DNA of 64,000 nucleotides from CAVSJJ01 sp963771015 (lineage in GTDB: Bacteria; Actinomycetota; Actinomycetes; Actinomycetales; Dermatophilaceae). The DNA is taken from positions 744,001-808,000 of the forward strand of contig CAVYRN010000005.1 of assembly GCA_963771015.1 (NCBI GenBank). The letters run 5' to 3'. This document shows positions 63,465-64,000 of the stretch, piece by piece. Below the pieces are notes generated by a model. It was given only the letters and a program-made list of their open reading frames with translations, searched no databases and had not been told where the DNA came from. Every line of letters begins with the position of its first letter. Position 1 is the stretch's first letter. The translations under genes and the position numbers were made by a program.

Positions 63465-64000
63465 CTACTCGGGATCGGCCACCGCGACGCGAGCCGGTCG
63501 CAGGACCTGCTCGCCCGCACGGTAGCCGGGCTGAAGCACCTGGACGACGAGCGTGGCGTCGGCGTCGTCGGGCAGCGCCGGGTTGTCGCGGTGGGACTGG
63601 TCCCACTGCACGTGCATGAGCGCCTCGTGCTCGAGCGGGTCGAAGACCTCGCCGATCTCGCCGTACCGGGCCAGGCCGAACCGGCCGAGGCTGGTCTCGA
63701 GCTTGTCGGCGATCGCCGCGAAGGGCCCGTCGGCCAGGTCCCCGTGCTCGCGTGCGGCGTGGATGTCGTCGAGGACCGGCAGCACCGACTCCAGGACGTC
63801 ACGGACGGCCCGCTCCTGCATCGCGCCCCGGTCACGGTCGACCCGGCGCTTGTAGTTGACGTACTCGGCCTGGAGCCGCTGGAGGTCGGCGAGCCGTTCG
63901 GCGGCGAGGGTCGTATCGGGGTGCACCGCGCTCGCGGTGCCCGCCGAACCGCCAGCCGAACCGCCCGCTGCGTCCGCAGAGTCCGCGGACCCGTCGGGCC
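63465..64000 (-). CDS. grpE: GrpE nucleotide-exchange factor (5' end beyond window)
   Basis: The minus-strand frame is open from the window edge to the stop at 63465. It contains the GrpE coiled-coil AERLADLQRLQAEYVNYKRRVDRDR, then ESVLPVLDDIHAAREHGDL, ALMHVQWDQ and LVVQVLQPGYRAGEQVLRPARV with the family ending. The N-terminal part inside the window is a Gly/Ser/Ala-rich disordered stretch, so the true start is outside. GrpE releases ADP from DnaK; dnaK should lie just beyond the right edge. Confidence 0.93.
   Translation of the reverse strand, partial: PDGSADSADAAGGSAGGSAGTASAVHPDTTLAAERLADLQRLQAEYVNYKRRVDRDRGAMQERAVRDVLESVLPVLDDIHAAREHGDLADGPFAAIADKLETSLGRFGLARYGEIGEVFDPLEHEALMHVQWDQSHRDNPALPDDADATLVVQVLQPGYRAGEQVLRPARVAVADPE

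Overview
The window is high-GC DNA (roughly 72% G+C by eye) from an actinobacterium. The pointers are leaderless-type promoters, GTG starts, an HspR/HAIR heat-shock circuit, a LprG-like lipoprotein beside a DHA2 transporter, an SCP-like protein of the kind found beside purF, and a class II HelD. Codon use and gene set fit Micrococcales, and my best guess is Intrasporangiaceae (Janibacter, Tetrasphaera or Phycicoccus relatives). That placement is inference. The window is chromosomal, densely coding and mostly core genes. I see no insertion sequence, CRISPR array, rRNA or tRNA.

Layout. 0-6.3 kb: SCP-like protein, secreted 5'-nucleotidase, spermidine-synthase-like enzyme, and a two-component system beside a Gly-rich secreted protein. 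6.5-15.5 kb: a sulfur-redox island. A minus-strand operon (arsR, a fused [4Fe-4S]-NrfD protein, a molybdopterin oxidoreductase, torD, dsrE2, tusA) lies back to back with a plus-strand persulfide-dioxygenase/rhodanese gene and two DUF202 membrane proteins. 15.5-24.3 kb: purine genes purL (large fused form), purC and purD, interrupted by a decayed F420-type oxidoreductase, palindromic repeats and a ClC channel. 24.3-38.4 kb: two LuxR-type regulators, helD, purA, fba, glpD, a GNAT enzyme, a TrmH-type methylase, an amino-acid ABC transporter and a DedA protein. 38.4-46 kb: ABC-2 exporter with a DesK/NarL-type two-component system, lemA, pyrE, a CNNM/CBS protein and a NYN-domain protein. 46-54.4 kb: a UvrA-like protein, a frameshifted hypothetical, an SDR, xthA, a hydrolase, and the LprG/MFS pair. 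54.4-64 kb: clpB with a HAIR operator, an LCP ligase, an epimerase, an alcohol dehydrogenase, gluconokinase, then hspR-dnaJ-grpE reading in from the right edge.

How the parts work together. The sulfur island looks like one regulated pathway. The persulfide dioxygenase-rhodanese and the DsrE2/TusA carriers would handle sulfane sulfur. A Mo-bisPGD enzyme with no Tat signal would face the cytoplasm and pass electrons through the fused Fe-S/NrfD subunit to the quinone pool. An ArsR repressor with a Cys88/Cys92 dithiol sits over a clear operator in the shared control region. At the right end HspR, encoded with dnaJ and grpE, probably controls clpB through the visible HAIR element.

The most unusual signal is not a gene. 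The 8-mer GTATGCCG and its complement CGGCATAC recur about once per 1.1 kb across the whole window, in both orientations, in several reading frames and between genes, far above expectation.
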